Positions 41,899 to 49,101 of a DNA stretch of 64,000 nucleotides are shown in pieces. The stretch is taken from the NCBI RefSeq assembly GCF_033100795.1, contig NZ_JAWLVI010000003.1, positions 186,001 to 250,000 of the forward strand. Reading direction: 5' to 3'. A model generated the notes under the pieces. That model worked only from the letters and a program-made list of their open reading frames with translations. It had not been told where the DNA came from and searched no databases. The DNA is from Pseudothioclava sp033100795 (GTDB lineage Bacteria; Pseudomonadota; Alphaproteobacteria; Rhodobacterales; Rhodobacteraceae). Position 1 is the first letter of the stretch, and each line of letters opens with the position of its first letter. The translations under genes and the position numbers were made by a program.

Positions 41899-42930
41899 TT
41901 AGTCCATCTCGGACGAGCGCGCCCAAAGGTTGATCGCCTCGTCCTGCGCATAAAGGTCGATCTCGGCCAATTCTTCGGGTGTGAAATCCAGATTGCCAAT
42001 CGCACCGACGCAATCTCGCACCTGCTCGGGGCGCGAGGCTCCGATCAGCGCGGTCGTCACCCGTTCGCCGCGCAGCACCCAGGCAAGCGCCATTTGCGCC
42101 AGCGTCTGCCCGCGCCGCGTTGCAATCGCATCCAGCGCACGAATTTTCTCGATCGCGGCAGGGGTCAGCGTTGCAGGGTCCAGCGATTTGCCCTGCGCAG
42201 CGCGCGCACCTTCGGGGATGCCACCCAGATATTTCCGCGTCAGCAAGCCTTGCGCCAGCGGTGTGAACGCAATCGAACCCACCCCCAGATCATCCAGCGT
42301 ATCCAGAAGCCCGTCATGTTCGACCCAGCGGTTAAGCATGTTATAGCTTGGCTGGTGGATCAGCAGCGGCACGCCAAGCCCCTTGAGGATCGCCGCCGCC
42401 TCGCGCGTGCGCTGCGAGTTATAGCTGGAAATCCCGATATAAAGCGCGCGCCCCGAGCGCCAGATATGTTCAAGCGCACCCATGGTTTCTTCCAGGGGCG
42501 TCTCGGGGTCAAAGCGGTGCGAGTAGAAAATATCGACATACTCCAGCCCCATCCGCGCAAGCGACTGGTCACAAGACGCGATCAGATATTTGCGGCTGCC
42601 CCACTCACCATAGGGACCGGGCCACATGTCATAGCCTGCCTTGGAGCTGATAATCAGCTCATCCCGATAACCGGCAAAATCGGTCCGCAGGATGTCGCCG
42701 AACGCCTCTTCGGCGGAGCCGGGCGGCGGGCCATAGTTATTCGCCAGATCGAAATGCGTAATCCCGCAATCAAAGGCAGTTCGGCAAATCGCCTGTTTTG
42801 TCGCGTGCGGCGTGTCGTGGCCGAAGTTGTGCCAAAGCCCGAGCGAGACCGCCGGAAGCTTCAGCCCCGACGCCCCGCATTTGCGATAGACCATCGCGTC
42901 ATACCGATTTTCAGCCGGAACATATACCAT
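41899..42930 (-). CDS. Aldo/keto reductase, L-glyceraldehyde-3-phosphate reductase type
   Basis: A 343-residue NADPH aldo/keto reductase closely resembling E. coli YghZ (now Gpr), which reduces L-glyceraldehyde 3-phosphate and detoxifies methylglyoxal. Matching segments are LPAVSLGLWHNFGHDTP, FDLANNYGPPPGSAEE, the catalytic tyrosine region YRDELIISSKAGYDMWPGPYG, YVDIFYSHRFDPETPLEETM, and LLIHQPSYNMLNRWVEHDGLLD. The AKR cofactor signature ALIGASRPEQ is near the C-terminus. It has no close operon partner. Confidence 0.92.
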   Translation of the reverse strand: MVYVPAENRYDAMVYRKCGASGLKLPAVSLGLWHNFGHDTPHATKQAICRTAFDCGITHFDLANNYGPPPGSAEEAFGDILRTDFAGYRDELIISSKAGYDMWPGPYGEWGSRKYLIASCDQSLARMGLEYVDIFYSHRFDPETPLEETMGALEHIWRSGRALYIGISSYNSQRTREAAAILKGLGVPLLIHQPSYNMLNRWVEHDGLLDTLDDLGVGSIAFTPLAQGLLTRKYLGGIPEGARAAQGKSLDPATLTPAAIEKIRALDAIATRRGQTLAQMALAWVLRGERVTTALIGASRPEQVRDCVGAIGNLDFTPEELAEIDLYAQDEAINLWARSSEMD

Positions 42931-42998
42931 CCCGCACCCCCGTTTGCGCTATCATAAAGCGGCAAGCTGCCCCGTTTGCGCGCCAGAGGCAAGGGGTA

Positions 42999-43427
42999 TC
43001 AGACCCGAAGCCCGAGCATCCGGTCAAGCGAAACCCGCCCCGCTCCCTTCGCAATCAACGCAAGAAAACACGCGATCCAAAGCCCATGCGTCGGCCAGGC
43101 GTCGGGATAGACGAAAATCTGGATCACCAGCGTCATCCCCATCAACGCCAGCGCCGCAAACCGGGTGAAAAGCCCCGCAACCAGAAAAAGCGGCAAGGTG
43201 AGTTCGGCGGTGGTTGCCATGACGGCCGCCAGTTCGGACGGGATAACCGGCAGGGCGTATTCGTGTTCGAACAGGAAGAACGTGCTGTCCTTGATCGAGA
43301 AGCCTTCGATTTTGGTTAGCCCAGAGGCAAAGAACACCCACGCCGGAAACAGGCGCAAGGCAAGCGCAGGGATGTCCCACGGCAGGCGAGCCAAGCCCGC
43401 ATCAAGGCGGCGGATAATATTCATCAT
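42999..43427 (-). CDS. DoxX family membrane protein of the bufferin operon
   Basis: A 142-residue membrane protein with four hydrophobic segments (LALRLFPAWVFFASGLTKIEGF, LAAVMATTAELTLPLFLVAGLF, AALALMGMTLVIQIFVY, GLWIACFLALIAKG). DoxX proteins accompany many DUF692 loci; they may pass electrons through the quinone pool. It is the last cistron after the DUF2282, DUF692 and DUF2063 genes, and its ATG overlaps the DUF2063 stop by ATGA. Confidence 0.9.
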   Translation of the reverse strand: MMNIIRRLDAGLARLPWDIPALALRLFPAWVFFASGLTKIEGFSIKDSTFFLFEHEYALPVIPSELAAVMATTAELTLPLFLVAGLFTRFAALALMGMTLVIQIFVYPDAWPTHGLWIACFLALIAKGAGRVSLDRMLGLRV

Positions 43428-44185
43428 GGGGTTTCCTCCGAGGCAATAATGATGCCCGCCGCCTGCATACGGGCAAGCAGGGTCGTCGGGTTGAAAGCCG
43501 GATCGGCCTTAAGCGCAGCCTCGGCAGCCGCCAGCAAACTGTGACCTTCCAGAAGCGCGCGCAGGAACACGGCCTCTCCCGCCGCAAGCAGCCAGACTTG
43601 CACCTCCAGCGCGCGGTCGCGCAGGATGGCAGCGGTTTCAGGATGATCATCAAGCGGGGTGGGTGTGCTGTCCGGCTGGTTCATCGCCCAGATCGAATAG
43701 ATCGCATGGGACGAGGCCAGCACCGACACCGACGGATGCAGCGCAAGCCGCGCCTGATCGGCCGAGGCCGCAAGCGCAGCCAAAGCTTCGGGCGTCAGAG
43801 GGCGCGCATCGGCCGCATGGTAGGCCCGCCCGCGCGCATATTCGAGGCGCGCAACATCGGGCAGATAGGGCAGCCCCTGCACCGGAGCGAAGGTCTCAAG
43901 AAACGGCGGGAATTCTTCGCCCCACGCGAAAAGCATCGGGCTTTGCGGCGGATGAGCCTGCACGAACGCCCGCGCCATAGCCGCGAAAAACGCCTCTCCG
44001 ACCAACCGTTCAATTACCGGATACCGGCTGGCCAGCGCGCGCCCAAGCGAGTGCAGCACATTGTTGCGGTAAACATCAAAGCGCACAGCGGCCTCGGCGG
44101 GATCGCGCGCGGTTACTCCGACGGGCAGATCGCCACCCAGAACACCCGCGCGAAACGCGGTCTGAAACGCCTCATGCGACCGCAT
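43424..44185 (-). CDS. bufC: DUF2063 partner protein of the MNIO enzyme (BufC)
   Basis: A 253-residue protein of the DUF2063 family (the old label of DNA-binding domain is probably misleading). The N-terminal domain (residues 1-90) has HEAFQTAFRAGVLGGD, RFDVYRNNVLHSLGRALASRYPVIERLVGEAFFAAMARAF. In described bufferin systems it works with BufB to recognise the precursor peptide. The start MRSHEAF lies inside the end of bufB with a 14-bp overlap; a longer frame would require a much larger overlap. Confidence 0.9.
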   Translation of the reverse strand: MRSHEAFQTAFRAGVLGGDLPVGVTARDPAEAAVRFDVYRNNVLHSLGRALASRYPVIERLVGEAFFAAMARAFVQAHPPQSPMLFAWGEEFPPFLETFAPVQGLPYLPDVARLEYARGRAYHAADARPLTPEALAALAASADQARLALHPSVSVLASSHAIYSIWAMNQPDSTPTPLDDHPETAAILRDRALEVQVWLLAAGEAVFLRALLEGHSLLAAAEAALKADPAFNPTTLLARMQAAGIIIASEETP

Positions 44186-45017
44186 CGACCCGACCTTTGC
44201 GCAAAATTTCCTCCGCGCGAACAGCATCCGCCAGAAGCACCGGAAACGCGGGCACATCGTTGTCCCATTCGATCAGGCTTGGCAGAGGGCCAGTCCTTGC
44301 GATGACTTCTTCGAACAGCACCCACACCGGTTCGGCCACTTCGGCGCCGTGATTGTCGATCAGTAACGGGCCGGAGGGTAGTTCTTCCTCGGCATGGCCG
44401 CCAAGGTGTATCTCGCCCACGGCCTCAAGTGGGAAGTCGGCCAGATAGCGGCGCGCGTCGGTGCGGTGGTTCGTCGTCGAAACGAACACGTTATTCACAT
44501 CCAGCAACAGCCCGCAGCCGGTGCGCCGGACGACTTCGCGCAGAAACTCTGCCTCGGGGATGGTCGAGTCGTGGAACAGAACGTAGGTCGCAGGATTTTC
44601 CAGCAGCATCCGGCGGCCCAATGCCTCTTGCACCTGATCCACATGATCGCAAACCAGCGACAGGGTCTCAGGTGTATAGGGCAGCGGCAACAGGTCGTTC
44701 AGGTAATCGCCCCCGTGGCTTGCCCATGCCAGATGCTCGGAAAAGCTCTCGGGCTGATAGCGATCGACCAAAGCGCGCAGCCGTTTCAGGTGGTCCACAT
44801 CAAGCCCGCGTGCGCCACCAATGGACAGCCCCACCCCATGCAAGGACAGCGCATAATCCGCGCGCAACGCCTCGAGCATCGCGTGCGGCGCACCACCCGC
44901 CCCCATGTAGTTTTCCGCGTGAATCTCGAAGAACCCCAGATCGGGCGACATCGCACGGATGTCCGCGAAATGCTCGGGCTTGAAACCTACGCCTGCGGCG
45001 GCCGGAAGCTGGATCAT
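44172..45017 (-). CDS. bufB: DUF692 multinuclear non-haem iron oxidase (MNIO) maturase (BufB)
   Basis: A 281-residue TIM-barrel MNIO enzyme. Members oxidise cysteines in a precursor peptide to thiooxazole-type or related groups. Metal-binding histidines and acids appear as FFEIHAENYM, SLHGVGLSIGG, SEHLAW, LLENPATYV, LLDVNNVFVSTTNH, EIHLGGHAEEE and LIEWDNDVPAF. The start follows CAGGAGA and lies 66 bp after the precursor gene, with a strong hairpin between them. The role is taken from the known family, and the modification here is inferred. Confidence 0.92.
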   Translation of the reverse strand: MIQLPAAAGVGFKPEHFADIRAMSPDLGFFEIHAENYMGAGGAPHAMLEALRADYALSLHGVGLSIGGARGLDVDHLKRLRALVDRYQPESFSEHLAWASHGGDYLNDLLPLPYTPETLSLVCDHVDQVQEALGRRMLLENPATYVLFHDSTIPEAEFLREVVRRTGCGLLLDVNNVFVSTTNHRTDARRYLADFPLEAVGEIHLGGHAEEELPSGPLLIDNHGAEVAEPVWVLFEEVIARTGPLPSLIEWDNDVPAFPVLLADAVRAEEILRKGRVDAVA

Positions 45018-45045
45018 CGTCGTTCTCCTGAAGACACAAGGCGAA

Positions 45046-45077
45046 CGGGGGCGCGCATCCGCTCGTGCGCGCCCCCG
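45046..45077 (-). terminator. 12-bp intercistronic hairpin between bufA1 and bufB
   Basis: CGGGGGCGCGCA (45046-45057) and TGCGCGCCCCCG (45066-45077) form a perfect 12-bp stem with an 8-nt loop. There is no T-run, so it is better read as an mRNA-stabilising or attenuating element that would raise the amount of precursor peptide relative to the maturation enzyme. Confidence 0.7.
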
Positions 45078-45083
45078 AACGGA

Positions 45084-45368
45084 TTACATCTTGATCGGTT
45101 CAAGCGACCCCATGCCGTCGGGCGTGGTGATGGTCGCGCAGGTCCCCGCGGGGACATATTTCCACGCGTTGCCCTGATAGTCCTTGGTCGCGGTGCCCGC
45201 ACAGGTCGTGCCCGGACCGGCAGCGCAGTCATTCTGGCCAGCCATTGCGACGCCGTAGCACTTTTCCATATCCTGCTTCATCTCGTCGGCGTGGCCTTGG
45301 GCCGCAGCAAGGGTCAGGGCGGTTGCAAGGGTCGCGGTCAGCGGCAGGGTCTTGGTAAGAATGGACAT
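45084..45368 (-). CDS. bufA1: Bufferin-type precursor peptide (DUF2282, BufA1)
   Basis: A 94-residue exported peptide. Residues 1-27 form a signal sequence (MSILTKTLPLTATLATALTLA, then AAQGHADE). The mature part has the four-cysteine DUF2282 pattern EKCYGVAMAGQNDC, TTCAG, GNAWKYVPAGTCA. In described bufferins the cysteines are modified by BufB so the peptide binds copper in the periplasm. The start at 45368 follows AGAGGAG, and a longer frame would run through the promoter. It is the first gene of the operon. Confidence 0.92.
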   Translation of the reverse strand: MSILTKTLPLTATLATALTLAAAQGHADEMKQDMEKCYGVAMAGQNDCAAGPGTTCAGTATKDYQGNAWKYVPAGTCATITTPDGMGSLEPIKM

Positions 45369-45425
45369 GAAAATCTCCTCTGTCAGATGTCCTCGTGGAG
45401 GCTCCGTTTGGTCCTCGAACTGCAA

Positions 45426-45451
45426 TTCGCCGGCCCGCAGCCGATTGTTAC
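45426..45451 (-). promoter_or_regulatory. ECF-type promoter of the bufferin operon
   Basis: On the minus strand GTAACA (plus TGTTAC, 45446-45451) and CGAA (plus TTCG, 45426-45429) are 16 bp apart, about 58 bp upstream of the bufA1 start. This matches the GTAAC(C/A)-N16-CGAA form of the Caulobacter SigF promoter as I recall it. The -35 half is identical over 12 bases to that of the divergent sigma-factor promoter. Confidence 0.7.
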
Positions 45452-45517
45452 GCCGTTCACGCATCGGTGATAGTATTGTGCGAAACACTGGGGCATCCGG
45501 CTTTTTACGGACACGCT

Positions 45518-45543
45518 GTAACAATCGGCAGATGCGCCGCGTA
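45518..45543 (+). promoter_or_regulatory. ECF-type promoter of the sigma/anti-sigma operon
   Basis: GTAACA (45518-45523) and CGTA (45540-45543) are 16 bp apart just upstream of the sigma-factor gene, suggesting autoregulation. The 12-mer GTAACAATCGGC is shared with the divergent bufferin promoter. The expected start of transcription is only about 5-9 nt before the ATG, so the mRNA may be almost leaderless. Confidence 0.6.
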
Positions 45544-45556
45544 GTGCAGGGTAACA

Positions 45557-46114
45557 ATGCAAGAGACCGAGGAAATCTGGGCTGGCTGGATGCGGGCCGC
45601 ACTTGCAGGGGACGGGCAGGCCTATGCCCGCTTCCTCCGTGCTGTCACGCCCGTTTTGCGCGGGATCGTGCGGGCGCGGGCGCGATGGATGTCGGGAGAT
45701 GATCAGGAGGACATCGTGCAGGAGGTTCTGCTGGCCATCCACCGCAAGCGCGACACCTGGTCGCCGGATCGGCCGATCCGTCCGTGGCTCTTTGCCGTCA
45801 CGCGGCACAAGGTGATCGACGCCTTCCGCAAACGCGGGGGCGAGGCCACGCAGCCGCTTGGCGATCAGGCCGAGCAGGTCGTCGACCCCCACGCCGAGGC
45901 CCACCTGCAGGCGCAGGAGGCCAGCGAGGAACTGGACGCGCTGATCGGCACGCTTGATCCGGAGGCGGCGGAGCTGGTCCGTGCCCTCAAACTGCGCGAG
46001 GAAAGCCCCGAGAGTGTGGCGCGCGCAATGTCGATTAGCGAAGGCGCGCTGCGGGTCCGCCTGCATCGCGCGATGAAGAGACTGGAACAGATCGGAAGGA
46101 GTGGTCTGCCATGA
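45557..46114 (+). CDS. sigF: ECF sigma factor (SigF-like, DUF1109-linked)
   Basis: A 185-residue extracytoplasmic-function sigma factor. Region 2 includes ARWMSGDDQEDIVQEVLLAIHRKRDTW and RPWLFAVTRHKVIDAFRKR; region 4 includes ESVARAMSISEGALRVRLHRAMKRL. It overlaps the anti-sigma gene by ATGA, as in Caulobacter sigF-nrsF, which responds to heavy metals and oxidative stress (family knowledge). The adjacent divergent bufferin operon with the same promoter motif supports control of that system. A copper signal is an inference here. Confidence 0.9.
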   Translation: MQETEEIWAGWMRAALAGDGQAYARFLRAVTPVLRGIVRARARWMSGDDQEDIVQEVLLAIHRKRDTWSPDRPIRPWLFAVTRHKVIDAFRKRGGEATQPLGDQAEQVVDPHAEAHLQAQEASEELDALIGTLDPEAAELVRALKLREESPESVARAMSISEGALRVRLHRAMKRLEQIGRSGLP

Positions 46115-46746
46115 AGACCGATGACCTGATTGCGCAACTCGCCCATGAACCGGCGGCAGCAAGCCTGGGCCTGCCCCGCGTGGCCGCAGGGTTTCTGGCC
46201 GCCGTGACGGTGCCGGTCGCAGCGTTTTTGCTGATCGCAGGCGTGCGTGCGGGGCTGGGAGAGGTGATGATCCATCCGGTCACGCTGATGAAAACGCTGT
46301 TGCCCGCTCTGACTGCGGCCTTTGCGCTGACCGGCGTGCTGCGGTTGATGCGCCCCGAGGGGCAAGTTGGCCTGCTGATGGCGGCGCTGGCGATCCCGCT
46401 TCTCGGAGGGATTGGCCTGCTGCTTTATACGGTTGCCACGATGCCCCCTGCCCAGTGGTTTGCGCAGTGGACGGTTCTCGGGATTATCGAGTGCACGGGG
46501 CTGACGCTGATGCTGTCGGCCGTGCCTGCGATTGCCGCCGTTCGCCTGTTCCGGCGCGGTGCCAGCCCGGCGCCGCAACGCTCGGCCATGCTTGCCGGGA
46601 TCGCGGCGGGGGCGGCGGCCTCGACCGGCTATTCGTTCTTTTGCACGCAGGACAACCCGATGTTCTTTGTCATCTGGTATGGCGCCTCGATCGCAACCGT
46701 GACCCTTGTCACACTGCATTACGGGCGCAAGCAATTCGCGTGGTAA
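46111..46746 (+). CDS. nrsF: DUF1109 anti-sigma factor (NrsF-like)
   Basis: A 211-residue integral membrane protein with six hydrophobic segments, of the DUF1109/NrsF family that sequesters the cognate ECF sigma factor at the membrane. The short cytosolic N-terminus (MKTDDLIAQLAHEPAAASLGLPRVAAG) is followed by membrane helices. A cysteine pair sits late in the protein (IIECTGLT and FFCTQDNPMFF), where NrsF-type proteins carry sensing cysteines. The start overlaps the sigma-factor stop. A bidirectional terminator follows. Confidence 0.9.
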   Translation: MKTDDLIAQLAHEPAAASLGLPRVAAGFLAAVTVPVAAFLLIAGVRAGLGEVMIHPVTLMKTLLPALTAAFALTGVLRLMRPEGQVGLLMAALAIPLLGGIGLLLYTVATMPPAQWFAQWTVLGIIECTGLTLMLSAVPAIAAVRLFRRGASPAPQRSAMLAGIAAGAAASTGYSFFCTQDNPMFFVIWYGASIATVTLVTLHYGRKQFAW

Positions 46747-46761
46747 ACGCCCGCGCAACGC

Positions 46762-46792
46762 AAAAAGGGCCGACATCGCGTCGGCCCTTTTT
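46762..46792. terminator. Bidirectional intrinsic terminator between nrsF and bztD
   Basis: A perfect 13-bp stem AAAAAGGGCCGAC / GTCGGCCCTTTTT with a 5-nt loop. It has T-runs on both strands and sits between the convergent nrsF-like and bztD stops. Confidence 0.93.
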
Positions 46793-46808
46793 GATTTCTA
46801 GACAGCGC

Positions 46809-47600
46809 TTAGTGCCCGAGGATCTGGCTGAGGAACAGCTTGGTGCGCTCGGACTGCGGATTGTGGAAGAAGTCGTGCGGGTTGTTCTGCTCGACGATCT
46901 GGCCCTGGTCCATAAAGATCACGCGGTTCGCCACCGCCTGCGCAAAGCCCATTTCGTGGGTCACGCAGAGCATGGTCATCCCCTCTTCGGCCAGCTCGAT
47001 CATGGTATCGAGAACCTCTTTGATCATCTCGGGGTCAAGCGCCGAAGTCGGTTCGTCGAACAGCATGATCCGCGGCTTCATACACAGAGAGCGCGCGATT
47101 GCCACACGCTGCTGCTGACCGCCCGAAAGCTGGCCGGGATACTTGTGCGCCTGATCGGGGATCTTCACCTTCTCAAGGAAATACATCGCCGTTTCGATGG
47201 CTTCCTTTTTCGGGATCTTGCGCACCCAGATAGGCGCCAGCGTGCAGTTCTCAAGGATCGTCAGATGCGGGAACAGGTTGAAGTGCTGGAACACCATGCC
47301 AACCTCGGAGCGCACCTTGTCGATGTTTTTCAGGTCCGAGGACAGCTCGGTCCCGTCGACGATGATTTTGCCCGCCTGATGCTCTTCAAGGCGGTTGATG
47401 CAGCGGATCATCGTCGATTTCCCCGAACCCGAAGGCCCGGCGATAACGATACGCTCGCCCTGATTGACGGTCAGGTTGATGTCACGAAGAACATGGAAGG
47501 CGCCATACCATTTGTTCATGTTCTCGATGCGGATAGCGACTTCGTCCGAGACCTTCATATGGCTGCGGTCGACTTCGCGTTCGAAATGCGGTTCCGTCAT
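46809..47600 (-). CDS. bztD: Glutamate/glutamine/aspartate/asparagine ABC transporter ATP-binding protein
   Basis: A 263-residue ATPase of the general/acidic amino acid importer. Walker A is IAGPSGSGKSTMIRC, the signature LSGGQQQRVAIARSL, and Walker B IMLFDEPTSALDPE with the H-loop CVTHEMGFAQAVANRV. In bztABCD of Rhodobacter capsulatus this subunit energises uptake of glutamate, glutamine, aspartate and asparagine. It is the distal gene of the operon and lies 12 nt after the permease gene. Confidence 0.94.
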   Translation of the reverse strand: MTEPHFEREVDRSHMKVSDEVAIRIENMNKWYGAFHVLRDINLTVNQGERIVIAGPSGSGKSTMIRCINRLEEHQAGKIIVDGTELSSDLKNIDKVRSEVGMVFQHFNLFPHLTILENCTLAPIWVRKIPKKEAIETAMYFLEKVKIPDQAHKYPGQLSGGQQQRVAIARSLCMKPRIMLFDEPTSALDPEMIKEVLDTMIELAEEGMTMLCVTHEMGFAQAVANRVIFMDQGQIVEQNNPHDFFHNPQSERTKLFLSQILGH

Positions 47601-47612
47601 GAGTATCGCTCC

Positions 47613-49100
47613 TTAACGGTGGTCACGCTTGAGGCGGTTCTCGAGATACATCGAGTAGCGCGACATGGAGAAGTTGAAGATGAAGAAGATGAGGCCGACA
47701 AAGACGAAAGGCTCCCAGTAGATGCCCTTCCACTCGAACACCGAGCGGATGAAATCGGGGATGCCCTTCAGCGGGTCGAACAGGCCCACAAACACGACGA
47801 GCGTCGTATCCTTGAACATCCCGATGAAGGTCGACACGATGCCGGGGATCGAGATTTTCAGCGCCTGCGGCAGAATAATCAGCCGTTGCGCGCGCCAGTA
47901 ATCAAGCCCGAGCGCATCCGCCGCCTCGTATTGGCCACGCGGAAGGGCGGCAAGACCACCGCGCACGACCTCGGCGATATAGGCGGCCGAGAACATCGTC
48001 ACGAGGATCATGACGCGCAGAATGATGTCGAACTGCGTGCCCGGCGGCAGGAAGTAGTTCAGCAGCAGCGAGGCCACGAACAGAAGCGTGATCAGCGGCA
48101 CGCCGCGGATGAACTCGATAAAGATCACCGAGAGCGACTTGATCAGGAACATGTTCGACTGGCGGCCAAGCGCCAGAACAACGCCCATCGGCAAGGACAT
48201 CGCAATACCGCCCACGCCGATTGTCACCGCCAGAAGGAAGCCACCGAAACGATCCGAGCCTTGTGCTTCGATCGACAGGGGCACGGCGCTGGCCAGCGCC
48301 TCGACCAAGGACTGCCCGCCGAACAAATGGTCGGTGCCGAAAGCGCCTCCCGAGATCAGCCAGAACAGGATCGTGCCGACAATCGCAGCTACCACCGCGA
48401 TAATCGACCCCATCCGGGCAAAGCCTGACAGCAACAGCCAGCCGATGACAAAGCCAAAGCCGATAAACAGCACCGTCCACGCCGAGCCGCCCCATAGCAG
48501 AAAGATCGCCACCAGAGGGAAAGCCGCCGCTGCCAGCATCGCATAGGCAAAACGGCCAAAGATCAGCGCCCCGGTTGCCGCCATGATGCCCGCGCTCAGC
48601 GCAAGGATCGCGGCAGAAGTGCCGACCAGGGCCATCGAAACCAGCGCAAACAAGCCGCCAAAGACCATAAAGGCCGCGCGGTTTCGCTGATTTTCGGTGA
48701 AAAGGATCGGCCCGATGACAACCAGCAACAGACCAAAGGTCAGCAGCGGGCGCCAATAGAGCGCAGGATCATAGAAGCCGAACATGAACTGGTGCCAGCG
48801 CTCGCGGATAACGCCCCAGCACGCGCCCGTGGCATCGGCGCCATAAGCGGTGGTCACGATCTCGCGGCACTCTTTCAGCGAATTCGCGTCCCACACCGAA
48901 TGGGCAAACCACGGGTAGAAATGCGTCACGAGCCAATAGACAAGGCCAATCCCTGCTAAGGTAAGCACGGTATTCAGCCAGCCCGAGAACAGGTTCTCGC
49001 GCATCCATTTCAGCGCGCCGGTCTGGTTCGAGGGCGCAGGTTGTTGCGGCAGCATCGTGTCGCGGACATAGGCGACCGAGGATGTATTTTGCTCGCTCAT
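47613..49100 (-). CDS. bztC: Amino acid ABC transporter permease (BztC/AapM type)
   Basis: A 495-residue permease, longer than ordinary polar amino acid permeases, with many extra hydrophobic segments in its N-terminal half before the C-terminal transport core. Core motifs are FIEFIRGVPLITLLFVASLLL, VVRGGLAALPRGQYEAADALGLDYWRAQRLIILPQALKISIPGI and DTTLVVFVGLFDPLKGI. It starts one nt before the end spacing with bztB and pairs with BztB in the inner membrane. Confidence 0.93.
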   Translation of the reverse strand: MSEQNTSSVAYVRDTMLPQQPAPSNQTGALKWMRENLFSGWLNTVLTLAGIGLVYWLVTHFYPWFAHSVWDANSLKECREIVTTAYGADATGACWGVIRERWHQFMFGFYDPALYWRPLLTFGLLLVVIGPILFTENQRNRAAFMVFGGLFALVSMALVGTSAAILALSAGIMAATGALIFGRFAYAMLAAAAFPLVAIFLLWGGSAWTVLFIGFGFVIGWLLLSGFARMGSIIAVVAAIVGTILFWLISGGAFGTDHLFGGQSLVEALASAVPLSIEAQGSDRFGGFLLAVTIGVGGIAMSLPMGVVLALGRQSNMFLIKSLSVIFIEFIRGVPLITLLFVASLLLNYFLPPGTQFDIILRVMILVTMFSAAYIAEVVRGGLAALPRGQYEAADALGLDYWRAQRLIILPQALKISIPGIVSTFIGMFKDTTLVVFVGLFDPLKGIPDFIRSVFEWKGIYWEPFVFVGLIFFIFNFSMSRYSMYLENRLKRDHR

Positions 49101-49101
49101 C

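Noticed and set aside
43424..44257. Longer start for the DUF2063 gene at 44257
   Set aside because: It would overlap bufB by 86 bp and add a Cys/Arg-rich stretch not seen in the family; the MRSHEAF start is preferred.
46455..48428. A long plus-strand open frame (over 650 codons) opposite bztD/bztC
   Set aside because: It is antisense to two clear ABC genes with conserved motifs, has Arg/His/Asp-rich low-information composition, and arises from GC-rich codon bias on the opposite strand.
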